A stretch of 64,000 nt of DNA from Methylomicrobium lacus LW14 (GTDB lineage: Bacteria > Pseudomonadota > Gammaproteobacteria > Methylococcales > Methylomonadaceae), in assembly GCF_000527095.1 (NCBI RefSeq), contig NZ_AZUN01000001.1:1736001-1800000 (forward strand), written 5' to 3'. Each line of letters opens with the position of its first letter. Position 1 is the first letter of the stretch. Under the pieces are notes generated by a model. The model worked only from the letters and a program-made list of their open reading frames with translations, had not been told where the DNA came from and did no database searches. The position numbers were made by a program, and so were the translations under genes. Of this stretch, positions 8,940 to 17,406 are shown one piece after another.

Positions 8940-9299
8940 AAACAAAAGTAGCCTCGATGCAATGCAACGGAATCGAGGAATTCGAGGCCCGAAAGTCTCT
9001 CTCAGGTTTGACGTTATCGAAGCCCAAACGCCTACGGCAACAACTTCAGGCATTTGATTAGGGTTAGGCCAGAGCCCCCACTTCAATGGGAAGACTTATG
9101 GCTTCGATAGCCTCGCTTCCGTTTACACAGCATAGAGGCAGAGGCTGCGCTGTGTTTTGGTTGAGTGAGACCGAGTCAATCGCTTGCTCGAAAAGCTGGC
9201 CGCTTTGTTGCCCGCGAAGCCGTGCCCAGGACACAGACGCAAAATACCATCCGCAAAAGTTATTTTTGCCCCTATCCCTACCCTCCTTTCCTCAAACTC
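8940..9299. other. Intergenic stretch after ftfL
   Basis: No convincing gene is present in these 360 bp. A hairpin with 7-bp arms ACACAGC (9125-9131) and GCTGTGT (9149-9155), followed by TTTTGG, could serve as a weak terminator. The reading frame of the following phosphatase is open back to 9165, but the lipoprotein signal starts at 9300. Confidence 0.4.
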
Positions 9300-10880
9300 A
9301 TGAAAGACCGCTCGTCTCCGTTACCGAAAATCATTCTTCTGGGAATCGCCGGCGTTTTACTGCTCGGCTGTTCGACACTCGCCGAAAAAACCGCCTCAGC
9401 CCCGAAGATCAAAAACGTGATCATGATCATCGGCGACGGCATGGGGCCACAGCAGGTCGGTTTGCTGCTGTCCTATGCCAGACAGGCGCCGCATGGGGTG
9501 CTCAGGGACCACAGAACCGCGCTGGACCGGATGCTCGAAAACGGCCGCATCGGCATCTCGCTGACCTATCCCGACGGCGCCCTGGTCACCGATTCGGCGG
9601 CGTCCGCGACGCAACTCGCGACCGGCAAATTCGCCAAGGCCGAAATGGTCGGACTGGATGCGGAGGGGCGTCCTGCGGAAAACATCATCGAAAAAGCCAA
9701 ACGCTGGGGCAAGGCGACCGGCCTGGTGTCGGACACCCGAATCACGCATGCGACGCCCGCCGCATTCGCCGCGCATGAGACGCACCGCAGCCACGAGACC
9801 ATCATTCCGGAAGGCTTGCTCGCCACCGACGCCGATGTGATGTTCTCCGGCGGCCTCGATTATTGGCTGCCGCAAGCCGCTGGCGAAAAAAGTTCGGCCC
9901 TTCATCAACAGCTCGAAACGATGACTGAGCGTGCCTTTAAGATAAGTTCAGCGCGCAAGGACGACAAAAACTTGCTCGAAACCGCCCAAAAACAGGGTTA
10001 CCAACTGGTCTTCAACGCTCGTCAGCTGCGCCTGGCAACCGGCAAAACCCTGGGGCTGTTTGCAGGCTCCGGAATGAGCGACGGCACCATCGAAAGCCGA
10101 AACCGCCAGAATCCGAAACATGCCGAGCCGACGCTCGCGGAGATGAGCGAGCAGGCGCTGAAGATTCTGGAGCGCGACGAACAAGGTTTCTTTTTGATGA
10201 TCGAAGCGGGCCAGATCGACTGGGCCGGGCACCGGAACGATACCGGGCTGATGCTGCATGAAATGCTCCGCTTCGATGCGATGCTGCACAAGGTGCTGGA
10301 CTGGATGGGCGAGCGGGATGATACGTTGTTGATCGTGACCGCGGATCATGAAACGGGCGGCTTCGGTTTCAGCTACTCGGGCAAAAACATTCCCGAACCG
10401 AAACGCCTGGCCAGCGGCCATGTCTTCAAGCCCAATTCCAATTTCGGCAGCCCCGACATTCTCGACAAACTGTATGAGCAAAATCTCAGCTATCAGGCGA
10501 TCTTTGCCGAATTCGACGTGCTGCCGCACGCGCAAAAGACGGCGGACACTCTGGCCGAACAAATCAACCGCCATAGTGGATTCAAGATCGACGCCGGCGA
10601 AGCCGAAAGCCTCCTGGTAACCCAAGCGAATGCCAGCAAATCGCCGGGCAACAGCGCATTTTTAGTTTACACGAAGGACAATCGCGAAAAGCTTCTCTCC
10701 GAAATTCTGAGTGCAAAACAGCAGGTCGTATGGGCCAGCGGCGCGCATACCAGCACGCCGGTCTTCGTATTTACAAAGGGTAACGAGCGCGTGATCGAGC
10801 CGTTTGCGAACATTCTGCATCACACCGACATCGGCCGCTTGATGATCGATGCGCTGCGGCCCCAAGGCGCGGCGGATTAA
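9300..10880 (+). CDS. Alkaline phosphatase, lipoprotein-type
   Basis: A 526-residue alkaline phosphatase. With the ATG at 9300 the protein opens with a lipoprotein signal ending in GVLLLGCS, so it should be anchored to a membrane facing the periplasm. Metal and catalytic motifs are in order: MIIGDGMGPQQVG, DSAASATQLATG with the nucleophilic serine, IEAGQIDWAGHRND, VTADHETGGFGF and ASGAHTSTPVFV. It releases phosphate from monoesters. The next feature is a PHO-box-like triple repeat and a small membrane protein, which fits a phosphate-starvation context. No PHO box was seen ahead of this gene itself. Confidence 0.9.
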   Translation: MKDRSSPLPKIILLGIAGVLLLGCSTLAEKTASAPKIKNVIMIIGDGMGPQQVGLLLSYARQAPHGVLRDHRTALDRMLENGRIGISLTYPDGALVTDSAASATQLATGKFAKAEMVGLDAEGRPAENIIEKAKRWGKATGLVSDTRITHATPAAFAAHETHRSHETIIPEGLLATDADVMFSGGLDYWLPQAAGEKSSALHQQLETMTERAFKISSARKDDKNLLETAQKQGYQLVFNARQLRLATGKTLGLFAGSGMSDGTIESRNRQNPKHAEPTLAEMSEQALKILERDEQGFFLMIEAGQIDWAGHRNDTGLMLHEMLRFDAMLHKVLDWMGERDDTLLIVTADHETGGFGFSYSGKNIPEPKRLASGHVFKPNSNFGSPDILDKLYEQNLSYQAIFAEFDVLPHAQKTADTLAEQINRHSGFKIDAGEAESLLVTQANASKSPGNSAFLVYTKDNREKLLSEILSAKQQVVWASGAHTSTPVFVFTKGNERVIEPFANILHHTDIGRLMIDALRPQGAAD

Positions 10881-10916
10881 GGCATTTCCCTATGGGTTCA
10901 GGCGCGGTTCATGCAA

Positions 10917-10961
10917 CTGTCATCGAACCGTCGTGAAACTGTAACGCAAGCGCCGCACAAT
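10917..10961 (+). promoter_or_regulatory. PHO-box-like triple repeat with a -10 element
   Basis: Three 7-bp units spaced by 4 bp are visible: CTGTCAT (10917-10923), CCGTCGT (10928-10934) and CTGTAAC (10939-10945). The 11-bp period and the CTGTCAT unit are those of PhoB sites. A CACAAT hexamer at 10956-10961 lies 10 bp beyond the last unit, the spacing expected when PhoB replaces the -35 contact. It points at the small gene at 10995. Confidence 0.7.
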
Positions 10962-10994
10962 GAAATCCTCTGCAACTCGACAGGAATCATTGTG

Positions 10995-11132
10995 ATGCAA
11001 ACCACCCAACGCAACCCTTGGCAGGCTGTCCGCATCAACCTGCTCTATTCGGCGCTCGGCTTGTCGGCGTTTAGCCTGCTGGTCACCTGGTCGGTCGAAC
11101 TGCTTGCCAAAACGTTATTTCTGAACTGGTAA
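10995..11132 (+). CDS. Small single-span membrane protein, candidate Pho regulon member
   Basis: A 45-residue protein beginning MQTTQRNPWQAVRINLLYSA and containing one hydrophobic helix (about residues 15-40) ending in KTLFLNW. I chose the ATG at 10995; the frame runs back to 10911, but that part overlaps the regulatory repeats. A PHO-box-like array with a -10 element sits directly upstream, and an alkaline phosphatase ends 114 bp before. I do not recognise the family. By position it may be a small accessory of phosphate uptake or signalling, which is inference. Confidence 0.55.
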   Translation: MQTTQRNPWQAVRINLLYSALGLSAFSLLVTWSVELLAKTLFLNW

Positions 11133-11311
11133 ACACCCGTTTTGCCCTGCGCCACGCAGGGCTTCCCGCCTCTCTTCTCGTCCTCTTTCCTCTGCGTTTC
11201 ATCATCCATATCTCTCTTTTATTCAATCGATTAAAAGACAAAGCTATTTTAAATTATAGCTTTTGGAGGTATGATTAGGCTTAACCGTTTTTTAATAATA
11301 GGTGATGTGCC

Positions 11312-11974
11312 ATGAAACGCTTATTCGCATTATGCCCTTTAATTTTTTTGACCTGGGCGACTTCTTCGCATGCTGAGTTTATAACAATGGAACTCCCGAT
11401 TGAAAATAAGGATATCGACATTGTTTATTATGATCTGCCAGATGGCAATCCCAATAATTTTACCGGTACCGATAAGAAAAAACTGGATGGCAAGGACCTT
11501 TTGAAAGACCCCAAAAACAACCATTTGGTGCTTGTCGTTAATTATGACCGATTGAAAACCGCTGATAACATCACATGGACTCTGGAAGAATGGAAAGGCA
11601 CGGCTCCTTTCGACCGCGACTCAGATAAACCTGATGTCGAAAGTGAAATATTTAAAGGCAACGGAAGATTATTTATCAAAAAAAGATTGCACGGTGAAAT
11701 CAAGCCAAATGATCTGAAGAACAAAAAAGTGACTGGAACCACTAATTTTGAAGAAGGCAATGCGGCTTTGTTACCCTTCCAAACCGATACAATCTCGCTC
11801 GGTGGACACCAGGGTTCTGTTTCCGTAACGGGTAAACTGGATTCCGCTAGCGAAGGCAAAATCATCCAGTTCAAGGGAAATGTCACCGGCACCGCCTTTA
11901 TTGGCGATCCTGTTGCTAATCATCAAGTCACCTTGACCATCAAAATCAAAGCCAAACTCAAAAAGTCACTCTGA
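11312..11974 (+). CDS. Exported hypothetical protein
   Basis: A 220-residue protein with a clear signal peptide (MKRLFALCPLIFLTWATSSHA, cut after the last alanine). The mature part is rich in lysine, asparagine and aspartate, with alternating short beta-type segments, no cysteine and no membrane span. The last 24 bp of the gene are repeated with few changes just past the stop (about 11975-12004). It is flanked by intergenic DNA on both sides, so it is probably monocistronic. I do not recognise a family. The base composition is more AT-rich than the C1 genes. Confidence 0.7.
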   Translation: MKRLFALCPLIFLTWATSSHAEFITMELPIENKDIDIVYYDLPDGNPNNFTGTDKKKLDGKDLLKDPKNNHLVLVVNYDRLKTADNITWTLEEWKGTAPFDRDSDKPDVESEIFKGNGRLFIKKRLHGEIKPNDLKNKKVTGTTNFEEGNAALLPFQTDTISLGGHQGSVSVTGKLDSASEGKIIQFKGNVTGTAFIGDPVANHQVTLTIKIKAKLKKSL

Positions 11975-12312
11975 CCCTCAAAATCAAAGCTAAACTCAAA
12001 CACTAGCACAGAACCCTTAGCCATAAGGATTCACCTAAATCCCCTTCTCTCGATTGAATCCGGCATGGATTGCCGGAAGCCAAGGAAGGCTCGAATTATC
12101 GCCCCGCCGTCCTTTCCTGACCGCATGACGGTAATTCATGAAGTCGAAGTAAGAGAAAAGTCAGCATAACCCATAGATAGACTAACGGAATTTTGCTATT
12201 CTCAGCAGATCAAAGCGTTTTATTTTAATTTAAAAGTAGAATATACTAATGTTCTACTTTTAAGCAGACCACCTGTTTGCTCCTTCCTAATTTAGCCCGA
12301 GGAGGCCAAGCA
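11975..12312. other. Intergenic region with a degenerate 3' duplication and a hairpin
   Basis: The first 30 bp repeat the end of the preceding gene. A REP-like hairpin TCCGGCA-TGGAT-TGCCGGA lies at 12059-12077. The promoter-proximal part holds the palindrome described separately at 12230-12263. No further gene is seen. Confidence 0.5.
12230..12263. promoter_or_regulatory. 12-bp-arm palindrome ahead of the YeeE/YedE pair, candidate operator
   Basis: Arms TTAAAAGTAGAA (12230-12241) and TTCTACTTTTAA (12252-12263) are exact inverted repeats around a 10-nt AT-rich centre. It lies 50 bp before the first transporter gene in a promoter-like AT-rich tract. A dimeric repressor such as an ArsR/BigR-type sulfide sensor would fit the sulfur context, but the regulator is not in the window. 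Confidence 0.5.
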
Positions 12313-12744
12313 ATGGAAAATTTTACCCCTTACTCCGCTCTCGCGGGCGGCGCCCTGATCGGTATCAGTTGCGCCTTGCTCTTGTTTTTTAACGGTCGCA
12401 TCGCCGGTATCAGCGGCATCATGAACGGCGCATTCTCCGCCCCGAAAAACGACAGGGCCTGGCGCCTGTTGTTCCTGGCCGGCTTGGTCGTCGGCGGATT
12501 ATTTCTGCAAGGGCTTTTGCCCGGCTTCAATACGCCGCGGCAAGGTTATCCGCTCGCCTTGCTCGGCATCGGCGGCTTCCTGGTCGGATTCGGTGCTCGC
12601 CTGGCGAATGGCTGCGTCAGTGGTCATGGCGTCTGCGGCATCGCCCGTTTGTCGATCCGCTCGATCGCAGCGACGCTGACCTTTATCGCCACCGGCATGA
12701 TAACGGTCTATGTGATCCGCCATCTGCTGGAGCTGGCCGCATGA
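12313..12744 (+). CDS. YeeE/YedE family membrane protein, first half of a split transporter
   Basis: A 143-residue membrane protein with about four helices. The start at 12313 has a strong GAGGAGG ribosome site. Family signs are FFNGRIAGISGIMNGAF and the ARLANGCVSGHGVCGIARLS segment with conserved cysteines. YeeE/YedE proteins import thiosulfate or other sulfur species through a conserved cysteine path. It overlaps the next gene by the ATGA type, and both halves together make the usual two-repeat transporter. Confidence 0.85.
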   Translation: MENFTPYSALAGGALIGISCALLLFFNGRIAGISGIMNGAFSAPKNDRAWRLLFLAGLVVGGLFLQGLLPGFNTPRQGYPLALLGIGGFLVGFGARLANGCVSGHGVCGIARLSIRSIAATLTFIATGMITVYVIRHLLELAA

Positions 12745-13157
12745 AAACCCATCTGATCGCGCTCCTGAGCGGTATTTTATTTGGTGCAGGCTTGGCGCTC
12801 GCGCATATGGTCGATCCGAATAAAGTACAGAATTTTCTCGATGTGACGGGCCATTGGGATCCCAGCCTGCTGTTTGTGATGATCGGGGCCCTGTCCGTTG
12901 CGATGATCGCATTCAAATTCATTCTCAAACGCCCCGCGCCGCTTTGGGCGACGTCTTTTCATCTCCCCCAAAAGACGTCGATTGACCCGAAGCTGATCGC
13001 CGGGGCGGCCATTTTCGGCATCGGCTGGGGCATGAGCGGTTATTGCCCCGGCCCTTCGGTCACCGGCTTGAGTTTGTTCTCATCGGAATCGGTGATCATG
13101 ATCCTCACGATTTATCTTGGCTTTTTCGCCTGTCATCGTCTGCTGGATCGGCCGTAA
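12741..13157 (+). CDS. YeeE/YedE family membrane protein, second half
   Basis: A 138-residue membrane protein starting MKTHLIALLSGILFGAG and overlapping its partner by 4 bp, a sign of translational coupling. The repeat motif MVDPNKVQNFLDVTGHWDPS and the GIGWGMSGYCPGPSVTGL segment with one conserved cysteine are typical of the DUF6691/YeeE partner protein. Likely forms one sulfur-compound channel with the upstream gene. A hairpin at 13171-13200 follows. The exact substrate cannot be told. Confidence 0.85.
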   Translation: MKTHLIALLSGILFGAGLALAHMVDPNKVQNFLDVTGHWDPSLLFVMIGALSVAMIAFKFILKRPAPLWATSFHLPQKTSIDPKLIAGAAIFGIGWGMSGYCPGPSVTGLSLFSSESVIMILTIYLGFFACHRLLDRP

Positions 13158-13327
13158 CCCATCCCTCATCCCGGCAATGATCCTCCTCGATCGTTGCCGT
13201 TGTCTTCCGTTTTTGGCTTCAGCATGGATTTAGAGGATGTCCGCAAGGAACAGGAATGTTAAAATCCTGCTTTTCCGCGCCCCAGTCAGGCGCTTTTTTA
13301 TCCCAGCGAATTCCCCATATCTGCACC

Positions 13328-13786
13328 ATGAAACGATTGATCGAAACCAAATTAGTGAATCCCCTGCTCGAACAATACGGCGTTCCTTCCTATAAAACCG
13401 TAGGCTCCGCAGGCATGGATCTGGTGGCGTGCATTCCCGAGCCTATCGTGATCGGCGGCCGGCAACACCGGCTGATCGGCACCGGCCTTGCAATCAACAT
13501 TCAAGATCCCGGCCTGGTCGCGGTTGTCGCAAGTCGTAGCGGGCTGTGCCTGAATCATCAAATCCGGGTCGGTCAAGGGGTCGGCATCATCGACTCCGAT
13601 TATCATGGCGAAATCGGCGTGATTCTGCATAATGACGGCGAAGACAATTATGTCGTCAATCCGGGCGAAAGAATCGCGCAGTTGCTTTTCATGCCGGTAG
13701 TGCAAGTCGCGCTCAAAATCGTTCCTGAATTCACCACCCTCACCGAGCGCGGCAGCGGCGGCTTCGGCTCGACCGGAAAAGCCTAA
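13328..13786 (+). CDS. dut: dUTP diphosphatase
   Basis: A 152-residue dUTPase. The five motifs are present in order: GSAGMDLVAC, ASRSGLCLNH, GVGIIDSDYHGEIGV, GERIAQLLFMPV and the C-terminal ERGSGGFGSTG arm. It hydrolyses dUTP to dUMP, keeping uracil out of DNA and feeding dTMP synthesis. The ATG at 13328 gives the usual length; the open frame further upstream is not needed. It precedes the algC gene by 117 bp, the same order as dut-algC in pseudomonads. Confidence 0.95.
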   Translation: MKRLIETKLVNPLLEQYGVPSYKTVGSAGMDLVACIPEPIVIGGRQHRLIGTGLAINIQDPGLVAVVASRSGLCLNHQIRVGQGVGIIDSDYHGEIGVILHNDGEDNYVVNPGERIAQLLFMPVVQVALKIVPEFTTLTERGSGGFGSTGKA

Positions 13787-13903
13787 TCTTATTGCGGTTA
13801 TCGGCTATCCTTAAGCGAATTTGAGATGCGTTGACTCATTAAAGTTGGCCTGCACCTCTCGTTCATAACCTGTCAGTTTAATTTCTATTTGAAAGGATAG
13901 AGA

Positions 13904-16495
13904 ATGTTTCGACTTTTCTCTTATTTGGCCGCCTTATCCGCGCTGTTGCTTCTGGTGTCGGGCTCCGGCGTCTTCTGGATCTCATCCAGCGCCATGGAAC
14001 AAGCAAAAGAAGAAGCGGTCGGAGGGCTCGCCAAGGGCATCGGCCTGTCGATTGCCGCGCAAATCGACCTGCTGAATAACAGCCTCGACAAATTGGCGCA
14101 AGACGCCGAAACGGTGCAGGCGGTCGCCGGTCAAAATCCGGAATCGATGCGCCTGACTGCGGCCGAGCTAACGCAACATATTCCTCATGCGTTGAATGTC
14201 CGACTGCTGCTGCCCGGCATCACCGAACTGGATGACAAGAGTTCGCCTCCGATGACTTACGCCGATCTGAACATGGTGCGCGAAACGATCTCCAACAACC
14301 GCAACCCTTTGCCGGCAATTCATCAGGGTGACGATCCCAGCAACAGACACTTGGCGATTGCCAGAAGGGTCGTGCAGGGCGAGCAAACGATCGGCGTGCT
14401 TCTGGTCAGTTTCGACGATGATATCATCCGCAAAAGCATAGCGCAGGCGCAGGTCAGCGCTGGCTATATCCGCCTGCATCAGGAAAAATTGTTATTGGGC
14501 GCGTCCGGCGAGGCCCCCGCCGGGGAGGACGACAGCCGTCTGCAAATCCCGATTGCAAACACCAATTGGGAAATCAGTTACGGAACGGCCGACGCGCCGA
14601 TCACGCTCGACTACGGCCTGATGCTCAGTTTTATCCTGATTCCTCTGGGACTGATGGCGGCGGCTTTTCTGCTGAGCTATCGCCTGTTGTCGAAGATGCT
14701 GAGCGAAGACTTGAGCAGCACGATGCGGGCATTCAAAGATTTGATGAAAAACAAATTTCAAGGCAGCTATTCGACCAAACTGAACGAAATGCACGGCTTT
14801 ATTTCGACCTTGTCGCAATACAAGCGCGTTTTGGAGCACGACGGCAACGATGTCGCCGTTGCTCCGCTTAACGTGGCCGAAGATGACCTCGGATTTAGCG
14901 ACTTTTCATCGGATATGACCGATTTCGGGTTCGGCAATCAACCGGCAAAGAAGGCAAAATCCAAAACTCCCGAACGTCGCAACGAAAAATCCGAAATCTT
15001 TAAAAAGCCAGCCCAGGCTGCACTCGGCAAAAAGCCGGAGCCCAGTTCATCGAACGAGCCCCTCACTGTAGACAAACCGAGAATCGAAGCCACCATCATC
15101 CCCGCGGCAAAAGCCGTTGACCCAAAGGATGCCATCTTCAGGGCCTACGATATCCGCGGCATCGCCGGTGAAACCTTATCGAAAGAAATCGTCTACGATA
15201 TCGGCCGCGCGCTCGGTACGGAAGCCAAAGCGCGAGATTGCGATACGATCGTGCTGGCCCGGGACGGCCGCAACTCGAGTCCCGAACTGTCGGAAACGGT
15301 CGCCCGCGGCATCGTCTCCACCGGTTGCGACGTGCTCGACATCGGCATGGTGCCGACGCCGGTGCTGTATTTTGTCGCGCATCACACCGAAGACCGCTGC
15401 GGCGTGATGATCACCGGCAGCCACAATCCGGCCGAGTATAACGGCATCAAGATGATGATCAAGGGGGAAACGCTCGCGGAAGATCGCATTAAAAATCTGA
15501 AAAGATGCATCGACAGCCAGGCCTTTACCATCGCCGGCCCCGGCACGATCGAAAAAGACAGCCGCTACGGCAATGAATATATCGGCACGGTCGCCGACGA
15601 GGTGCACCTGGGCCGGCCGATGAAGGTCGTCGTCGATTGCGGCAATGGCGTGGCCGGCGACATAGCGCCCAAACTGCTCAGAACCATCGGCTGCGAAGTG
15701 ATCGAGTTGTGCTGCGAGATCAACGGCGCATTCCCGAATCATCACCCCGATCCGAGCCAGCCCGAAAATTTGGAAGAGCTGATCATGGCGGTCAAGCATT
15801 ACCAGGCCGACCTCGGCCTGGCGTTCGACGGCGACGGCGACCGGCTTGGCGTGATCGATTCGAACGGCAAGATCATCTGGCCGGACCGGCAAATGATGCT
15901 GTATGCACAAAACGTATTGGCCGCGCGGCCGGGCTCGGAGATCATTTTCGATGTCAAATGCAGCCGGCATTTGGCCGCCCAGATCAAAAAATTCGGCGGC
16001 CGGCCGACGCTATCGAGAACCGGACATTCGCTGATGAAAGCGAAAATCCAGGAAACCGGCGCCGGCCTCGCCGGCGAAATGAGCGGGCATATCTTCTTCA
16101 ATGACCGCTGGTTCGGTTTCGACGACGCCTTGTACACCGCCGCCCGCCTGATTGAAATCCTGTCCGAGGATACCCGCACCAGCGCGGAAGTCTTCGCGGC
16201 GCTGCCCGACAGCATCAATACCCCGGAATTGAATGTCACGCTGGAAGAAGGCGAGAATTTCAGGATCATCGAAAAACTGTTACAGACCGCCCAATTTCCG
16301 GGCGCCGAAGTGACCACGATCGACGGCCTCAGGGTCGATTTCCCGGACGGCTTTGGCCTGGTGCGGGCCTCCAATACGACGCCATCCTTGGTGTTCCGTT
16401 TCGAAGCCGACAACCAAGAGACATTGAAAAAAATTCAGCAACAATTTAGTCAGTTGATCAAAACGGTAAAATCCGATATATCACTTCCTTTTTAA
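13904..16495 (+). CDS. algC: Phosphomannomutase/phosphoglucomutase, long membrane-anchored form
   Basis: An 863-residue protein. Residues 8-30 and about 232-255 are membrane spans enclosing a periplasmic sensor-like domain; a charged linker follows to about residue 400. The C-terminal mutase has the phosphoserine loop ITGSHNPAEYNG (near 502), the metal loop FDGDGDRLGV (near 642), the sugar loop GEMSGHIFFND (near 725) and the phosphate loop RASNTTPSLVFR (near 820). It interconverts 6- and 1-phosphates of mannose and glucose for polysaccharide and LPS synthesis. The long form with a periplasmic domain is known in pseudomonads. It is followed by argB after 2 bp, so both are likely one transcript. 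Confidence 0.93.
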   Translation: MFRLFSYLAALSALLLLVSGSGVFWISSSAMEQAKEEAVGGLAKGIGLSIAAQIDLLNNSLDKLAQDAETVQAVAGQNPESMRLTAAELTQHIPHALNVRLLLPGITELDDKSSPPMTYADLNMVRETISNNRNPLPAIHQGDDPSNRHLAIARRVVQGEQTIGVLLVSFDDDIIRKSIAQAQVSAGYIRLHQEKLLLGASGEAPAGEDDSRLQIPIANTNWEISYGTADAPITLDYGLMLSFILIPLGLMAAAFLLSYRLLSKMLSEDLSSTMRAFKDLMKNKFQGSYSTKLNEMHGFISTLSQYKRVLEHDGNDVAVAPLNVAEDDLGFSDFSSDMTDFGFGNQPAKKAKSKTPERRNEKSEIFKKPAQAALGKKPEPSSSNEPLTVDKPRIEATIIPAAKAVDPKDAIFRAYDIRGIAGETLSKEIVYDIGRALGTEAKARDCDTIVLARDGRNSSPELSETVARGIVSTGCDVLDIGMVPTPVLYFVAHHTEDRCGVMITGSHNPAEYNGIKMMIKGETLAEDRIKNLKRCIDSQAFTIAGPGTIEKDSRYGNEYIGTVADEVHLGRPMKVVVDCGNGVAGDIAPKLLRTIGCEVIELCCEINGAFPNHHPDPSQPENLEELIMAVKHYQADLGLAFDGDGDRLGVIDSNGKIIWPDRQMMLYAQNVLAARPGSEIIFDVKCSRHLAAQIKKFGGRPTLSRTGHSLMKAKIQETGAGLAGEMSGHIFFNDRWFGFDDALYTAARLIEILSEDTRTSAEVFAALPDSINTPELNVTLEEGENFRIIEKLLQTAQFPGAEVTTIDGLRVDFPDGFGLVRASNTTPSLVFRFEADNQETLKKIQQQFSQLIKTVKSDISLPF

Positions 16496-16497
16496 GC

Positions 16498-17406
16498 ATG
16501 GAAAACCAGAAAACGATGCAACACCGAAAAGCTCACCAAATCGCCGATGTCCTGATCGAAGCCCTGCCCTATATTCAACGCTTCAAAGGCAAGACCGTTG
16601 TCGTCAAATTCGGCGGCAACGCGATGGTCGATGAGGCCCTCAAACACAGTTTCGCGCGCGACATCGTGCTGATGAAACTGGTCGGCATCAATCCGATCGT
16701 GGTGCACGGCGGCGGCCCGCAAATCGGCCGCTTGCTCGAAAAGCTCGGCAAGACGACCGGCTTTGTCGACGGCATGCGGATTACCGACAGCGAAACGATG
16801 GACGTGGTCGAGATGGTGCTCGGCGGACTCGTCAACAAGGAAATCGTGAATCTGATCAACATCCACGGCGGCAAAGCGGTCGGACTGACCGGCAAGGACG
16901 GCGATTTCATCCGCGCGAAAAAGATTCACCTGACCAAAACGGACCCCGGCGCACAATCGGCCGAAATCATCGATCTCGGCCATGTCGGCGAAGTCAGCAG
17001 CATCGATCCTGCGGTCGTCGAGATGCTCGGCCATAGCGATTTCATCCCGGTGATCGCACCGATCGGAGTCGGCGCGGAAGGCCACTCCTATAACATCAAT
17101 GCGGATCTGGTCGCCGGCAAGGTCGCGGAAGTGTTGAAAGCGGAAAAACTGATTCTGCTGACCAATACCGCCGGCATCCTGGACAAGGAAGGCAACTTGT
17201 TGACCGGCCTGACGCTGAAAGACATCGACGATCTGATCGCCGACGGCACGATCTCGGGCGGCATGATCCCGAAAACGCGTTGCGCAACCGATGCGTTACA
17301 CGGCGGCGTCGGCAAGGTGCACATCATCGACGGACGCGTCGAGCATGCGGTATTGCTTGAATTATTTACCGATCAGGGCGTCGGCACCTTACTGCTGAGC
17401 CGTTAG
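16498..17406 (+). CDS. argB: Acetylglutamate kinase
   Basis: A 302-residue N-acetylglutamate kinase for arginine synthesis. Key motifs are VVVKFGGNAMVDE with the catalytic lysine, VVHGGGPQIGRLLEK, the NINADLVAGKVAEVL segment and LTNTAGILDKEGNLL. I used the first ATG; a second at 16516 would also fit. It starts 2 bp after algC, a linkage seen in pseudomonads. Its last 18 bp overlap the convergent DUF4124 gene. Confidence 0.95.
   Translation: MENQKTMQHRKAHQIADVLIEALPYIQRFKGKTVVVKFGGNAMVDEALKHSFARDIVLMKLVGINPIVVHGGGPQIGRLLEKLGKTTGFVDGMRITDSETMDVVEMVLGGLVNKEIVNLINIHGGKAVGLTGKDGDFIRAKKIHLTKTDPGAQSAEIIDLGHVGEVSSIDPAVVEMLGHSDFIPVIAPIGVGAEGHSYNINADLVAGKVAEVLKAEKLILLTNTAGILDKEGNLLTGLTLKDIDDLIADGTISGGMIPKTRCATDALHGGVGKVHIIDGRVEHAVLLELFTDQGVGTLLLSR

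Noticed and set aside
9165..9299. N-terminal extension of the alkaline phosphatase
   Set aside because: The 45 extra residues are arginine-rich and would bury the lipoprotein signal that begins at 9300.
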